Source: Ciceribacter lividus (GTDB lineage Bacteria; Pseudomonadota; Alphaproteobacteria; Rhizobiales; Rhizobiaceae). From it: DNA of 64,000 bases. The stretch is from NCBI RefSeq assembly GCF_003337715.1, contig NZ_QPIX01000001.1:612682-676681 (forward strand). Direction: 5' to 3'. This document shows positions 1 through 8,893 of the stretch, piece after piece. Every line of letters begins with the position of its first letter. The first letter of the stretch is position 1. The notes beneath the pieces are model-generated. The model worked only from the letters and a program-made list of their open reading frames with translations. It did no database searches and was not told the origin of the DNA. The position numbers and the translations under genes were made by a program.

Positions 1-324
1 GGCAAGACCATTGCTTTCGATGAGTGGGGACGCCTTCTTCGCCGCTTCGGCACGGGCGGCCCCGAGGCCTGCCTGCTCGTCGTCGATCCGCACGCGGATC
101 GGCGTTCCGGAGAGGTAGGCGTCCTTTACCGTGTCGAGAAAGTAGATGTTCGAATAGGGAAAGCCGGACCCGTCCTGGATGCCGTATTCCTCGAAGGCGT
201 AGACCTTGCCGTCGCCGGAGAAGCCGATCGACCGGAAGCCGGCGATGTCGCCGGCCGCAGCGGATGTCGCGGCGAGCGCGAAACCGGCCGTCAGTCCTGC
301 AAGCGATCCCCACAATCCCTTCAA
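1..324 (-). CDS. DUF2259-like secreted protein, partial (runs off the left edge)
   Basis: The first 108 codons are visible; the 3' end lies outside the window. The protein opens with a hydrophobic, alanine-rich stretch ending near residue 25 that looks like a Sec signal peptide, so it is probably periplasmic. The mature start ([20 protein letters not shown], then [18 protein letters not shown]) resembles what I recall of the rhizobial DUF2259 'predicted secreted protein' family; function unknown. I chose a TTG start at 324-322 because it overlaps the rpe stop codon (TTGA, 321-324) and has a GAGGGA ribosome site at 330-335, which implies translational coupling to rpe. Family assignment is from memory of the sequence pattern and is moderately sure; the presence of a coupled gene is more certain. 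Confidence 0.7.
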   Translation of the reverse strand, partial: MKGLWGSLAGLTAGFALAATSAAAGDIAGFRSIGFSGDGKVYAFEEYGIQDGSGFPYSNIYFLDTVKDAYLSGTPIRVRIDDEQAGLGAARAEAAKKASPLIESNGLA

Positions 325-998
325 CGACGTCCCTCTTCGGCAGCCTTCTTCAGACTGTCGACGGTTTTGCGGTAGTCGTCAACGCCTTCGCCCTTGTAGA
401 TTGCCGAGCCTGCGACCAGCACGTTGGCGCCGGCAGAGGTGACGAGCGGGGCGGTGGTCGCGGTAATCCCGCCGTCCACCTGGAGCATGATCGGGCGATC
501 GCCGATCATCCGGTTCGCCTGGGCAATCTTCTCGACCATGGCAGGGATGAACTTCTGCCCACCGAAGCCGGGATTGACGCTCATGATCAGGAGCAGGTCG
601 ATGTCGTCGAGCACATGTTCGAGAACCGAGACCGGGGTCGCCGGGTTGAGCGATACGCCGGCCTTCTTGCCGAGCGCCCGGATGGTCTGCAGCGAGCGGT
701 GCAGGTGCGGGCCGGCCTCGGCATGAACGGTGATGTAGTCGCAGCCGGCCTCGGCAAAGGCCTCAAGATAGGGGTCGGCGGGCGCGATCATCAGGTGGCA
801 GTCGAAGACGGCCTTCGTGTAGGGACGGAGCGCCTTGACCACCGCCGGGCCGAAGGTGATGTTCGGCACGAAGTGGCCATCCATCACGTCGAGGTGGATC
901 CAGTCTGCGCCCGCGTCCACGACGTCGGCGACTTCCTGGCCGAGCTTCGCGAAATTGGAGGCGAGGATCGAAGGGGCGATCAGCAACGGGCGGGTCAT
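321..998 (-). CDS. rpe: Ribulose-phosphate 3-epimerase
   Basis: Interconverts ribulose 5-phosphate and xylulose 5-phosphate in the pentose phosphate and Calvin pathways (cytosolic). The 225-residue TIM-barrel protein has the usual family length. Visible motifs are APSILASNF (8-16), the metal-ligand segment [12 protein letters not shown] (35-46) with H35 and D37, a further ligand His in CHLM (67-70), the phosphate-contacting [10 protein letters not shown] (139-148) and VDGGI (174-178) with the catalytic Asp, and VAGSAIY near 195. The start at 998 is the first Met that gives the conserved [11 protein letters not shown]-terminus; an in-frame extension to 1070 lacks family character. Its stop codon overlaps the start of the downstream DUF2259-like gene, forming a two-gene unit. 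Confidence 0.96.
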   Translation of the reverse strand: MTRPLLIAPSILASNFAKLGQEVADVVDAGADWIHLDVMDGHFVPNITFGPAVVKALRPYTKAVFDCHLMIAPADPYLEAFAEAGCDYITVHAEAGPHLHRSLQTIRALGKKAGVSLNPATPVSVLEHVLDDIDLLLIMSVNPGFGGQKFIPAMVEKIAQANRMIGDRPIMLQVDGGITATTAPLVTSAGANVLVAGSAIYKGEGVDDYRKTVDSLKKAAEEGRR

Positions 999-1142
999 GG
1001 GCTCTTTCCTTGTCGGCGGTGACTTTGGCGTGGCCTTAACATTGCGGGCCGGGCGCGGCAACCGTACCAAGGGCGAGGATGGCGAGCCACTTGACGTTGC
1101 CCGCTTGCCGGGCCATCCCTGCGATGGTTGACGGAGGAGAGC

Positions 1143-1898
1143 ATGAAGCGGTTTGCGATCATCACCGGTGGTAGTTCAGGTATCGGCCGGCACCTGGTGT
1201 CGGCCTTTGTCGCGGAGGGCTATGACGTCGCCTTCAGCCATCTCGGGGCCGCCGAGGACGCCGAGGCGACGGTTGCCGCCGCCTCCGGCTGCGGGCGGGT
1301 CATGGCCGCGGCCTGCGACGTCGGTGATGCCGTGGCTGTGGAACGTTTCGTTGCCGAAGCCGAGAAATGGGCGGGGCAGGCACCTGACGTGCTCGTCAAC
1401 AATGCCGGCATCCAGACCTGGTCGCCGCTGCTCGAATTGTCCGAGGAGCGGTGGGACGCCGTTATCCGCACCAATCTCAAGGGCACATTCCTGAACACGC
1501 AGATCGTCGCCCGGCACATGGTCAGCGCCGGCAAGGGCGGCTCGATCGTCAACATCGGCTCCGGCTGCAACAAGCACGCCTTCCCACGGCTTGTCGACTA
1601 CACGGCTTCGAAGGGCGGGGTCGAACAGTTCACCAAGGTCGCGGCGGTCGAACTCGGGCCGAGCGGTATCCGGGTCAACTGCGTCGCGCCGGGCGCTATC
1701 GAGACCGAGCGGACCAAGGCGGAGGCGCCGGACTACGCCGAGACATGGGGCGCGGTGACGCCGCTGCGCCGCGTCGGCACGCCTCAGGATGTCGCCGGAC
1801 CGGTCCTGTTTCTTGCAAGCGAGGCAGCCGGCTTCGTGACCGGCCAGACGATATGGGTCGACGGCGGCGTGTTTTCGCAGCCGCAATGGCCGTATTGA
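1143..1898 (+). CDS. SDR family NAD(P)-dependent oxidoreductase
   Basis: A classical short-chain dehydrogenase/reductase of 251 residues. The cofactor loop TGGSSGIG is at 8-15, NNAG at 86-89, the catalytic serine near 140 in NIGSG, and the catalytic pair YTASK at 153-157. The C-terminal pattern [11 protein letters not shown] is typical of the family. Substrate cannot be read from sequence; relatives are annotated as 3-oxoacyl-ACP reductases, glucose or gluconate dehydrogenases. ATG 1143 is preferred over an in-frame TTG at 1128 because GGAGGAGA (1132-1139) sits just upstream of it. The gene is divergent from rpe and convergent with the binding-protein gene that follows, so it is probably monocistronic. 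Confidence 0.9.
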   Translation: MKRFAIITGGSSGIGRHLVSAFVAEGYDVAFSHLGAAEDAEATVAAASGCGRVMAAACDVGDAVAVERFVAEAEKWAGQAPDVLVNNAGIQTWSPLLELSEERWDAVIRTNLKGTFLNTQIVARHMVSAGKGGSIVNIGSGCNKHAFPRLVDYTASKGGVEQFTKVAAVELGPSGIRVNCVAPGAIETERTKAEAPDYAETWGAVTPLRRVGTPQDVAGPVLFLASEAAGFVTGQTIWVDGGVFSQPQWPY

Positions 1899-1914
1899 GG
1901 AGTAGGTGGCGGCG

Positions 1915-2997
1915 CTACTGTCCGACGGCGCCGACGGGTACGAAGCGTCCGTCCCGCCACTCCATCAGCACGTAGGGATTGTCGGCCAGTTCGTGGCCGG
2001 AATCGAAGGTGACATTGCCGATTGCGGTCTCGAAACCGGTTCCGACCAGCGCTTCGGCGACGGGCATGCCCATCGCCGAGGAGAGGCCTGCGGCATCGGC
2101 CACCAGCTCGACGCCCGCAAAGGCCGGCAGCGCGTAGCCTTCCGGGACGATGCCCTTGCCTCGCAGGATGGCGACGGCCTCCTGTGCCGAAGGGGAGGCG
2201 TCGTATTCCGGCAGAGCGACGGCCAGTGTTCCCGCGGCGAGCGCGACCGGCTGGTCTGCCGCCCGCATGGCGTCGCCTCCCATCAGGGTCAGCGTCGCCT
2301 GTTCGGCCGCCGCATCGCGGGCGATGATCGCCACGTCGTTGCGGTCGCCGCCGACGAAGACGTGCGTGGCCCCGGCCTTCTTCAGCCGTCGTACCAGCGC
2401 TACCTGCTGTTCCTGTCCGGGACGGTAGGTGTCGGTGAAGACCGGCTTCATGCCGCGCTCCTCCATCCCCGCTCGGACTGCCTCCACGAGTTCCCGGCCG
2501 TGGATCGTGCCGTCCTCGATCAGCGCAACGGCATCTCCGGACCACTCCCGCAGGATGATCGCGATCACCTTTTCCGCCTCGTCGTCGGCTGTCGGTGCCA
2601 TCCTGAAGAACGGCCATTCGTTCTTCAGGGCATCCTCCATCAGCACCTTCCATCGAACCGAAAGGGTGATTGCAGGAATGCCGGCCTCCTTGAGGAGCGG
2701 CAGCGCCCCGTCGAGCGACTCACTGCAAAGAAAGCCGATCGCTGCCGTGACCTTCGCGTCCCTGAGCTGACGGCCGATCGCTTCGCCGCTGCCGGGCTGG
2801 CAGGTTTCGGCGACGGGGTGAACCTCTATTCCGAGCCTCTCCGCCGCCGCTTCGGCGCCGTCCTGCATCTGTTTTCCGAGAAGTGCGAAGGGTCCCGACT
2901 GCGGGGCGACCACGCCGATGCTTGCCGCTGCTGCGGCCGTCGCCGACAGAGCCGTCGCGGCAAGCAGGACCGGCAGCAGGCGCAGGGCGGGCTTCAA
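1915..2997 (-). CDS. Periplasmic substrate-binding protein (LivK/COG0683 type)
   Basis: A 360-residue ABC-type substrate-binding protein of the branched-chain amino acid/amide family. A cleavable signal peptide covers about residues 1-25 (KPALRLLPVLLAATALSA), followed by the family-typical mature start SIGVVAPQSGPFALLGKQMQ. Later the pattern of two Rossmann-like lobes is visible, for example VALIEDGTIHGRELVEAVRA and FVGGDRNDVAIIARDA. No permease or ATPase genes flank it, so it is an orphan binding protein, possibly a receptor component or partner of a distant transporter. The TTG start at 2997 is inferred from an AAGGAG ribosome site eight bases upstream; a longer reading to 3192 would put unlikely residues ahead of the signal peptide. 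Ligand unknown. Confidence 0.82.
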   Translation of the reverse strand: MKPALRLLPVLLAATALSATAAAAASIGVVAPQSGPFALLGKQMQDGAEAAAERLGIEVHPVAETCQPGSGEAIGRQLRDAKVTAAIGFLCSESLDGALPLLKEAGIPAITLSVRWKVLMEDALKNEWPFFRMAPTADDEAEKVIAIILREWSGDAVALIEDGTIHGRELVEAVRAGMEERGMKPVFTDTYRPGQEQQVALVRRLKKAGATHVFVGGDRNDVAIIARDAAAEQATLTLMGGDAMRAADQPVALAAGTLAVALPEYDASPSAQEAVAILRGKGIVPEGYALPAFAGVELVADAAGLSSAMGMPVAEALVGTGFETAIGNVTFDSGHELADNPYVLMEWRDGRFVPVGAVGQ

Positions 2998-3181
2998 ATT
3001 CTTGTTCTCCTTCACGAAACGGCGGCAGCTTATCCGAGACGCGGGGCCGCACAAACCGCAAATTGGCCGGTCGACGGCGGTTTTCGAAAAATCGTCGCCG
3101 TTGTGGAAAATGTAAACCTTGCAAGCCATATTGTGGGCAAACCAATGTGCGGCGAGAGCTTTCGCACCCGGAGACACGCGA

Positions 3182-3676
3182 TTGTTGAACACGCAGCAGA
3201 TGGATCCCGTCCTTTATCGGGAGGCGATGAGCCGGTACGCGGGCCACGTCCAGATCGTCACGACGGAATATGAGGGCGTGCGTCGTGGCGTCACGATCAC
3301 GGCCGCCTGTTCGGTATCGGATCGTCCGCCGATGCTGCTCGTCTGTCTCAACAACAACAATCCGAACAATGCGGTGTTCTTCGAGGCCGGCTATTTTGCC
3401 CTCAACACGCTCGGCGCCCAGCATGAGGCGCTCGCCAACGCCTTCGCCGGCTTCGGCGTGAAGGAGGCCGACGCCCGCTTCGCGCTCGCGGAGTGGCAGG
3501 TGCTTTCGACCGGTGCGCCGGTGCTGACCGATGCAGTGGTGGCCTTCGACTGCAGGGTCACCGACCGCAAGGTGACGGCGACCCACACCGTGCTCTTCGG
3601 CGAGGTCGCGGCGGTTCATTTCGGGCCACGCGAACCGGCGCTCATCTATCTGGACCGCGGCTACCGCAGCTTGTAA
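3182..3676 (+). CDS. Flavin reductase-like domain protein (HpaC/DIM6 family)
   Basis: A 164-residue protein of the FMN-binding split-barrel flavin reductase family. Family features include HVQIVTTEYEGVRRGVTITA near the N-terminus, ACSVSDRPPMLLVCLNNNN, the segment FALNTLGAQHEALANAFAG, and a conserved GEVAAVHFG near the C-terminus. Such proteins supply reduced flavin to a partner monooxygenase or act as stand-alone NAD(P)H:flavin reductases; no monooxygenase is next to it. The start is uncertain: TTG 3182 has GGAG (3170-3173) at eight bases, TTG 3185 and ATG 3200 are alternatives. It is 23 bases upstream of the MoxR ATPase gene in the same direction, so it may be co-transcribed with the molybdoenzyme maturation genes, perhaps by chance. 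Confidence 0.85.
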   Translation: MLNTQQMDPVLYREAMSRYAGHVQIVTTEYEGVRRGVTITAACSVSDRPPMLLVCLNNNNPNNAVFFEAGYFALNTLGAQHEALANAFAGFGVKEADARFALAEWQVLSTGAPVLTDAVVAFDCRVTDRKVTATHTVLFGEVAAVHFGPREPALIYLDRGYRSL

Positions 3677-3699
3677 TCTCCTCCCGAAAGGGAGGAACA

Positions 3700-4629
3700 A
3701 TGGCCAATTTACCGGTAGAGGGCATCCCGACGACGATCGACGAGATGCTTGCCCTTCTCTCGTCGCATGACTATCTCGCAAGCCGATCCTTGGCCACCGT
3801 TCTCTTCCTCGCGCTGAGGATGGAGCGTCCGCTCTTCCTCGAAGGAGAGGCGGGCGTCGGCAAGACCGAGATCGCCAAGGTTCTTTCGGCGGCGCTTGAC
3901 CGGCCGTTGATCCGCCTCCAGTGCTACGAGGGACTGGATGTCGCCTCGGCCGTTTACGAGTGGAACTATCCGGCCCAGATGCTGGAAATCCGGCTCTCCG
4001 AGGCGGCGGGGATCTCCGATCGCGACCGGCTGGAGCACGACATCTTTTCCGAACGCTACCTGATCCGCCGGCCAGTGCTGCAGGCGCTGACCAGTGAAGG
4101 TGGCCGCGCGCCCGTGTTCCTGATCGATGAGCTCGACCGCACCGACGAGGCCTTCGAGGCTTTCCTGCTAGAGGTGCTTTCCGACTTCCAGGTGACGATC
4201 CCGGAATTCGGCACGGTCAGGGCAGCGCATCCGCCGATCGTCATCGTCACCAGCAACCGCACGCGCGAGGTGCACGATGCGCTGAAGCGCCGCTGCCTCT
4301 ATCACTGGGTCGACTATCCCGACGCCGCGCAGGAACTGGAGATCATCCGCCGCAAGGTCCCGGGCTGCAACGAGGCCCTGTCGCGGCAGGTCGTCGCCTA
4401 TGTGCAGAAGCTCCGAACCATCGATCTCTTCAAGAATCCGGGTGTCGCCGAGACGATCGACTGGGCGACGGCGCTGACCGAACTCGACCGCGTGGCGCTG
4501 GACCCGGAGACCATTTCCGACACGCTGGGCACGCTCTTGAAATACCAGGACGACATCGCCCGCATCCAGAGTGGGGAAGGACGGAAGATCCTCTCCGAGA
4601 TCGAGGCCGAACTCAGGGCGGTGGGCTGA
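3700..4629 (+). CDS. MoxR-family AAA+ ATPase (CoxD-like)
   Basis: A 309-residue AAA+ ATPase. Walker A is GEAGVGKT (49-56) and Walker B is FLIDELD (140-146), followed by a sensor segment VIVTSNRTREVHDALKRRC. MoxR proteins work with VWA-domain partners in metal-cofactor insertion; in carboxydotrophs CoxD and CoxE act together in maturing the Mo-Cu site of CO dehydrogenase. The immediately following CoxE-like VWA gene (one base gap) and the XdhC genes support a role in molybdenum hydroxylase maturation. The start is clear: GGAGG at 3691-3695 and ATG 3700. No structural subunits of a CO dehydrogenase or xanthine dehydrogenase are in the window, so the client enzyme is unknown. Confidence 0.9.
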   Translation: MANLPVEGIPTTIDEMLALLSSHDYLASRSLATVLFLALRMERPLFLEGEAGVGKTEIAKVLSAALDRPLIRLQCYEGLDVASAVYEWNYPAQMLEIRLSEAAGISDRDRLEHDIFSERYLIRRPVLQALTSEGGRAPVFLIDELDRTDEAFEAFLLEVLSDFQVTIPEFGTVRAAHPPIVIVTSNRTREVHDALKRRCLYHWVDYPDAAQELEIIRRKVPGCNEALSRQVVAYVQKLRTIDLFKNPGVAETIDWATALTELDRVALDPETISDTLGTLLKYQDDIARIQSGEGRKILSEIEAELRAVG

Positions 4630-4630
4630 G

Positions 4631-5902
4631 ATGGAGAGGGAGGTCGGCAGGAAGGATGGGCTCGTCGTTCCGCCGGTTCCGGTCGGCGACGGACGGCTTG
4701 CCGACAACATCGCCTTTTTTGCGCGGGTGCTGCGCAAGGCCGGCCTGAAACCCGGTCCCGGCTCCGTCGCCGATGCGATTGCCGCGATCGATGCGATCGG
4801 GATTGGTTCGCGGGAGGAATTCCACGCCGCGCTTTCGGCTGTCTTCGTCAAGCGTCACGAGGACCAGGCGGTTTTCGACGAGGCCTTCCGTCTCTTCTGG
4901 CGCTCGCGCGACCTCGTCGGCAAGATGATCGCCATGATGTCGCCGGTGGCACCCGACCGCAGCGAGAAGGACAAGGCCAAGGCCGGGGCGGCGCGGGTGA
5001 GCGACGCGCTTTTCGCCGAACGGCAGCGCGAAGGCCGCGAAGAAGAGGAACCGGAGCTCGAAATCGATGCGCGCTTTACCGTCTCCGGAAGCGAAGTGTT
5101 GCGCGGCATGGATTTCGCGCAGATGTCGGCCGCGGAACTGGCGCTCGCGCGCAAGGAGATCGGCAGGCTCGTGCTGCCCTTCGACGAGGTGCCGGTGCGC
5201 CGTTATCGCGCGTCGCACCGGCCGCAGTCGGTCGATCCGCGGGCGACGATGCGGGCGTCGATGCGCACCGGAGGCGCGCTCATTCTTCCGCGCTTTCGCG
5301 AGCGCCGCACGATGCACCCGCCGCTGGTGATCCTCGCCGATATTTCCGGCTCGATGAGCCAGTACACCCGCGTCTTCCTGCATTTCCTGCACGCGATGAC
5401 GGAGCGGCGCCGGCGCGTGCACACCTTTCTCTTCGGTACCCGGCTCACCAATGTGACGCGGCAGATGCGCAATCGCGATCCCGACGAGGCGCTCGAACAG
5501 TGCGCCGGCGCGGTCAAGGACTGGTCGGGCGGCACGCGCATCGGCGAGACGCTCCGGGAATTCAATCGCAAATGGTCGCGCCGCGTGCTCGGCCAGGGAG
5601 CGGTGGTGCTTCTGATCACCGATGGGCTCGAGCGGGAGGATGTCGACCTCCTCGTCCACGAGATCGACCGGCTGCACCGCTCCTGCCGTCGTCTGATCTG
5701 GCTCAACCCGCTCCTGCGTTTCGAGGGCTTCGAGGCGCGTGCCCGAGGGGTGCGGGCGATGCTGCCGCATGTCGACGAGCTGCGGCCGGTGCACAATCTC
5801 AATGCGCTCGGCGACCTCGTCGCGTCGCTCGGCGACGGCCGCAGCGGCGGCGGCGATCCGCGGCGTTTTCTGCCGGAGGGGCATCATGGCACACGACATT
5901 GA
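4631..5902 (+). CDS. VWA domain-containing CoxE-like protein
   Basis: A 423-residue protein with the CoxE/VWA layout: a helical N-terminal half (about 20-230, including a strongly charged stretch REGREEEEPELE near 133-144) and a C-terminal von Willebrand A domain. The MIDAS motif DISGSMS is at 237-243, followed by GTRL and a second conserved Asp segment VLLITDGLERED. VWA proteins of this group pair with MoxR ATPases, and the gene starts one base after the MoxR gene. The ATG at 4631 is taken as start; the frame is open further upstream but overlaps the ATPase gene. Its 3' end overlaps the start of the XdhC-like gene by 17 bases, consistent with one operon. Confidence 0.9.
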   Translation: MEREVGRKDGLVVPPVPVGDGRLADNIAFFARVLRKAGLKPGPGSVADAIAAIDAIGIGSREEFHAALSAVFVKRHEDQAVFDEAFRLFWRSRDLVGKMIAMMSPVAPDRSEKDKAKAGAARVSDALFAERQREGREEEEPELEIDARFTVSGSEVLRGMDFAQMSAAELALARKEIGRLVLPFDEVPVRRYRASHRPQSVDPRATMRASMRTGGALILPRFRERRTMHPPLVILADISGSMSQYTRVFLHFLHAMTERRRRVHTFLFGTRLTNVTRQMRNRDPDEALEQCAGAVKDWSGGTRIGETLREFNRKWSRRVLGQGAVVLLITDGLEREDVDLLVHEIDRLHRSCRRLIWLNPLLRFEGFEARARGVRAMLPHVDELRPVHNLNALGDLVASLGDGRSGGGDPRRFLPEGHHGTRH

Positions 5903-6215
5903 CGAGATCGATCCGCTGACGATCGCCGAGACATGGCTCGACGAGGGCCGCAAGGTCGCGGTTGCGACCGTCGTGGAGACCTGGGGCTCGGCGCCGCGAC
6001 CCGTCGGCAGCCATCTGGTGATCGACGGCGAGGGTAATTTCCACGGTTCCGTCTCCGGCGGCTGCGTGGAAGGGGCGGTAATCACCGAGGCGCTCGACGT
6101 GCTCGAAAAGGGCGAACCGAGAATGCTCGAATTCGGCGTTGCCGACGAGACGGCCTGGCGGGTCGGCCTTTCCTGCGGCGGCCGCATCCGTGTCTATGTC
6201 GAAAGGCTCGGCTGA
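5886..6215 (+). CDS. XdhC/CoxI N-terminal domain protein
   Basis: A 109-residue stand-alone version of the XdhC_CoxI N-terminal domain. Key sequence is ATVVETWGSAPRPVGSHLVI (about 27-46), SGGCVEG (57-63) with its conserved cysteine, and LSCGGRI (95-101). XdhC proteins bind molybdenum cofactor and help load sulfurated cofactor into xanthine-dehydrogenase-type enzymes. In many bacteria this domain is fused to a C-terminal Rossmann domain; here that second half is encoded by the next gene, whose ATG overlaps this stop codon (TGATG at 6213-6217). The start ATG 5886 lies inside the end of the CoxE-like gene. Confidence 0.88.
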   Translation: MAHDIDEIDPLTIAETWLDEGRKVAVATVVETWGSAPRPVGSHLVIDGEGNFHGSVSGGCVEGAVITEALDVLEKGEPRMLEFGVADETAWRVGLSCGGRIRVYVERLG

Positions 6216-6919
6216 TGGATCCCCGGCTTCTGAAAGAGCTCAATGCGGCGCGGCAGGCGCGCAAGGCCGCCGTGCTGGTGACCAGCCTCGAGGATGGCCG
6301 CAGCCGTCTGGTTGTCGAGGGGGAGGCGATCGGGGGCGATCTTGGCGAGGAGGTCACCGGGCGCCTGCGCTCCGGCAAGTCCGGCTCAGTCGAGGTCGAT
6401 GGACGTCCGCACTTCCTCAACGTTTACCTGCCGCCGCCGCGTATCGTGGTGATCGGCGCCGTCCACATCAGCCAGGCGCTCTATCCGATGGCGCGTATCG
6501 CAGGCTTCGACCTGACGATCATCGACCCGCGGACGGCCTTTGCCACCGCCGAGCGGTTCGCCGGTGCCAACCTTGTCGCGGACTGGCCGGAGGATGCGCT
6601 GAAGGCCCGCCCGCTTGATGGCTACACCGCGCTTGCGGCGCTCACCCACGATCCGAAGATCGACGACTATCCCATTGCGATGGCATTGAAATCCGGATGC
6701 TTCTACGTGGGCGCGCTCGGCAGCCGGAAGACCCACGGCAAGCGCGTGGAACGATTGAAGGCCGAAGGTTTCGGCGACGGCGAGATCGCCCGCATCTCAG
6801 CGCCGATCGGTCTCGACATCGGGGCCGCGACCCCCGGAGAGATCGCGGTCGCCATCCTCGCCGATATCATCCAGGCGTTCCGCCGGCGTGAACTCGGGCA
6901 GGAAGGGACCGCTGGATGA
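6215..6919 (+). CDS. XdhC Rossmann domain protein (CoxF-like)
   Basis: A 234-residue protein with the C-terminal half of XdhC. The recognisable Rossmann part begins near residue 75 (PRIVVIGAVHISQALYPMAR) and continues through IIDPRTAF, ALTHDPKIDD, the very typical YVGALGSRKTHGKRVERL, and PIGLDIGAATPGEIAVAILA. The first 70 residues are a weakly conserved extension. It presumably acts with the preceding small XdhC-domain protein as the two halves of one cofactor-loading factor. It starts on the preceding stop codon (TGATG) and its own stop overlaps the next gene (ATGA, 6916-6919), so translation of all three is likely coupled. Confidence 0.9.
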   Translation: MDPRLLKELNAARQARKAAVLVTSLEDGRSRLVVEGEAIGGDLGEEVTGRLRSGKSGSVEVDGRPHFLNVYLPPPRIVVIGAVHISQALYPMARIAGFDLTIIDPRTAFATAERFAGANLVADWPEDALKARPLDGYTALAALTHDPKIDDYPIAMALKSGCFYVGALGSRKTHGKRVERLKAEGFGDGEIARISAPIGLDIGAATPGEIAVAILADIIQAFRRRELGQEGTAG

Positions 6920-8547
6920 TCTTCGGCGAATTTCCGGTCGAGGCTTCTGAAGGGCTGATCCTCGCCCATTCGGTCCGGCTGCCGGATGGGCGGCTCGGGA
7001 AGGGGCACAGGATCACCAATGCGGATGTGGCGCGGCTTAGGGCGGGCGGCATCGCGTCCGTCATCGCCTGCCGCATCGAAGCGGATGACCTCGACGAGGA
7101 CACCGCGGCGGCGATGCTGGCGGAGGCGATCGACCCCGACCATCTGCGCTTCTCGCCGGCCGCCACTGGCAGGGTGAACGTCTATGCGACCTGCAACGGC
7201 CTCTTCACCGCCGACCGCGACACCGTGGACTGCTTCAACCGCATCGATCCGGCGATCACCTTCGCCTGCCTTGCCGATCACAGCGACGTCCGCGACGGCG
7301 ACTTGCTTGCGACCGTCAAGATCATCCCGCTCGCCGCGCCGCGTGCGAGCGTCGAGGCCGCGGCGGCCGTCTTCCGCGGCGCACCGCCAATTCGTCTCAA
7401 GCCCTACCGGCCGCATGCCGTCTCGCTCGTTGCGACCGAGCTTCCGTCGTTGAAGCCGTCGGTGATGGACAAGACCGCCCGCGTTCTGGAGCTGCGCCTC
7501 GCCGCGTCTGGCAGCCGGCTTGTCGGCGAGCGGCGCGTGGCACATCGGGCGGTGGCTGTGGCCGCCGCGATCGAACAGGCGCTGGCAGAACCGCAGAACG
7601 CGCCGCAGATGGTGGTGCTGTTCGGTGCTTCCGCCGTCGCCGATCCCGCCGACGTGCTGCCGGAAGCGATCCGGATGGCGGGCGGAACCGTCGAGCAGGT
7701 GGGGCTGCCTGTCGATCCCGGCAATCTTCTGGTGCTCGGCCACATCGGAGAGGTGCCTGTGATCGGAGCGCCGGGCTGCGCGCGCTCACCGAAGGAGAAT
7801 GGTTTCGATTGGGTCTTGAACCGGCTTCTCGCCGGCGAGAAGCCGACGGTGCACGACCTGACTGGCATGGGAGTGGGCGGCCTCCTGATGGAAATCCCGA
7901 GCCGGCCGATGCCACGCGAGATCGCCGAGGAACCGACGCGGCCGCGCGTCGCGGCCGTCGTACTTGCCGCGGGCAGCGCGAGCCGGATGGGCGAGGGCGG
8001 GCGCCATAAGTTGCTCGCGGAGTTTTCCGGAGAACCGCTCGTGCGGCGCTCGGCGCGGATATCGCTCGAGAGCGGCGCCGACGGCGTCGTGGTCGTGACC
8101 GGCTATCGGGCGGCGGAGATCGGCAGCGCCCTCCAGGGGCTCGCCGTCGACATCGTCGACAATCCCGATCATGCGAGCGGCATGGCGAGTTCGTTGAAGA
8201 TCGGCTTTTCGAGCGCGGCAGCGCGGCGCGCCGACGGTGTGCTGGTGATGCTCGCCGACATGCCCGGCCTAGACACGCAGGATTTGCGGCGCCTGATCGC
8301 CGCCTTCCGCGAGGCCGGCGGGCGCGTGATCGTGCGGGCGGTTGCAGGCGGAAAGCGCGGCAATCCGGTGATCCTGCCACGCACCACTTTCGAGGCGGTC
8401 CAGGCGCTCGAAGGCGATGTCGGCGCTCGCTCGATCGTCGAAGGCTCGGGGCTTGCCGTCATCGACGTCGAGCTCGGCGAGGTGGCCCATCTCGACGTCG
8501 ATACGCCCGAGGCGGTGCTGTCCGCCGGCGGGCTGCTGAAAGGGTGA
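6916..8547 (+). CDS. Molybdopterin-binding / MobA-like nucleotidyltransferase fusion
   Basis: A 543-residue fusion. Residues 1 to about 340 resemble a MoeA/MogA-type molybdopterin-binding module (for example ITFACLADHSDVRDGDLLAT, VVLFGASAVADPADVLPEAI and the conserved GAPGCARSPKENGFDWVL). From about residue 345 there is a MobA/MocA-type nucleotidyltransferase: VVLAAGSASRMGEGGRHKLL, LVMLADMPGLD, and GNPVILPR. MocA-like domains transfer CMP (or GMP) to molybdenum cofactor, giving the dinucleotide forms used by xanthine dehydrogenase or CO dehydrogenase family enzymes. The fused arrangement in one reading frame after XdhC fits a dedicated cofactor supply line for a molybdenum hydroxylase. The exact nucleotide used cannot be told from what I can see. 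Confidence 0.88.
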   Translation: MIFGEFPVEASEGLILAHSVRLPDGRLGKGHRITNADVARLRAGGIASVIACRIEADDLDEDTAAAMLAEAIDPDHLRFSPAATGRVNVYATCNGLFTADRDTVDCFNRIDPAITFACLADHSDVRDGDLLATVKIIPLAAPRASVEAAAAVFRGAPPIRLKPYRPHAVSLVATELPSLKPSVMDKTARVLELRLAASGSRLVGERRVAHRAVAVAAAIEQALAEPQNAPQMVVLFGASAVADPADVLPEAIRMAGGTVEQVGLPVDPGNLLVLGHIGEVPVIGAPGCARSPKENGFDWVLNRLLAGEKPTVHDLTGMGVGGLLMEIPSRPMPREIAEEPTRPRVAAVVLAAGSASRMGEGGRHKLLAEFSGEPLVRRSARISLESGADGVVVVTGYRAAEIGSALQGLAVDIVDNPDHASGMASSLKIGFSSAAARRADGVLVMLADMPGLDTQDLRRLIAAFREAGGRVIVRAVAGGKRGNPVILPRTTFEAVQALEGDVGARSIVEGSGLAVIDVELGEVAHLDVDTPEAVLSAGGLLKG

Positions 8548-8551
8548 GAGC

Positions 8552-8893
8552 ATGGACAACGAAGCGCTCGAAGAGGTCTTCCAGTCGCTCGGTCGCGTGA
8601 CGATCCGGCGGATGTTCAGCGGCAAGGGTATCTATCACGACGGACTGATTCTCGCGCTCGTCGTCGACGGGGAGCTTCTCCTGAAGGCCGACGAGGTGAG
8701 CGCTCCACTCTTCGAGGAGGCGGGTGCGCGGCGCTGGGTCTACAGTGGCAAGGCAAGGAAATCGCCCGTCCGTATGCCCTACTGGTCGGTGCCGGACGCG
8801 GCCTACGACGATCCGGAGGAAATGGCGAAATGGGTGCGGCTTGCCTATGAGGCGGCGCTCAGGGCACCGCCGGCGCGTGGTCAGCGCAAGTAG
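8552..8893 (+). CDS. TfoX N-terminal-domain protein
   Basis: A small 113-residue protein of the TfoX/Sxy N-terminal domain family. Typical residues are the N-terminal FQSLGRVTIRRMFSGKGIYH, then GLILALVVDGELLLKADEVS, and the terminal YWSVPDAAYDDPEEMAKWVR. The domain alone, without the TfoX C-terminal half, is widespread in alphaproteobacteria and its role is not established; it should not be read as evidence of natural competence. It follows the molybdopterin gene by four bases and may be the last gene of that operon. Its last 13 bases overlap the end of the convergent Nudix gene. Confidence 0.85.
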   Translation: MDNEALEEVFQSLGRVTIRRMFSGKGIYHDGLILALVVDGELLLKADEVSAPLFEEAGARRWVYSGKARKSPVRMPYWSVPDAAYDDPEEMAKWVRLAYEAALRAPPARGQRK

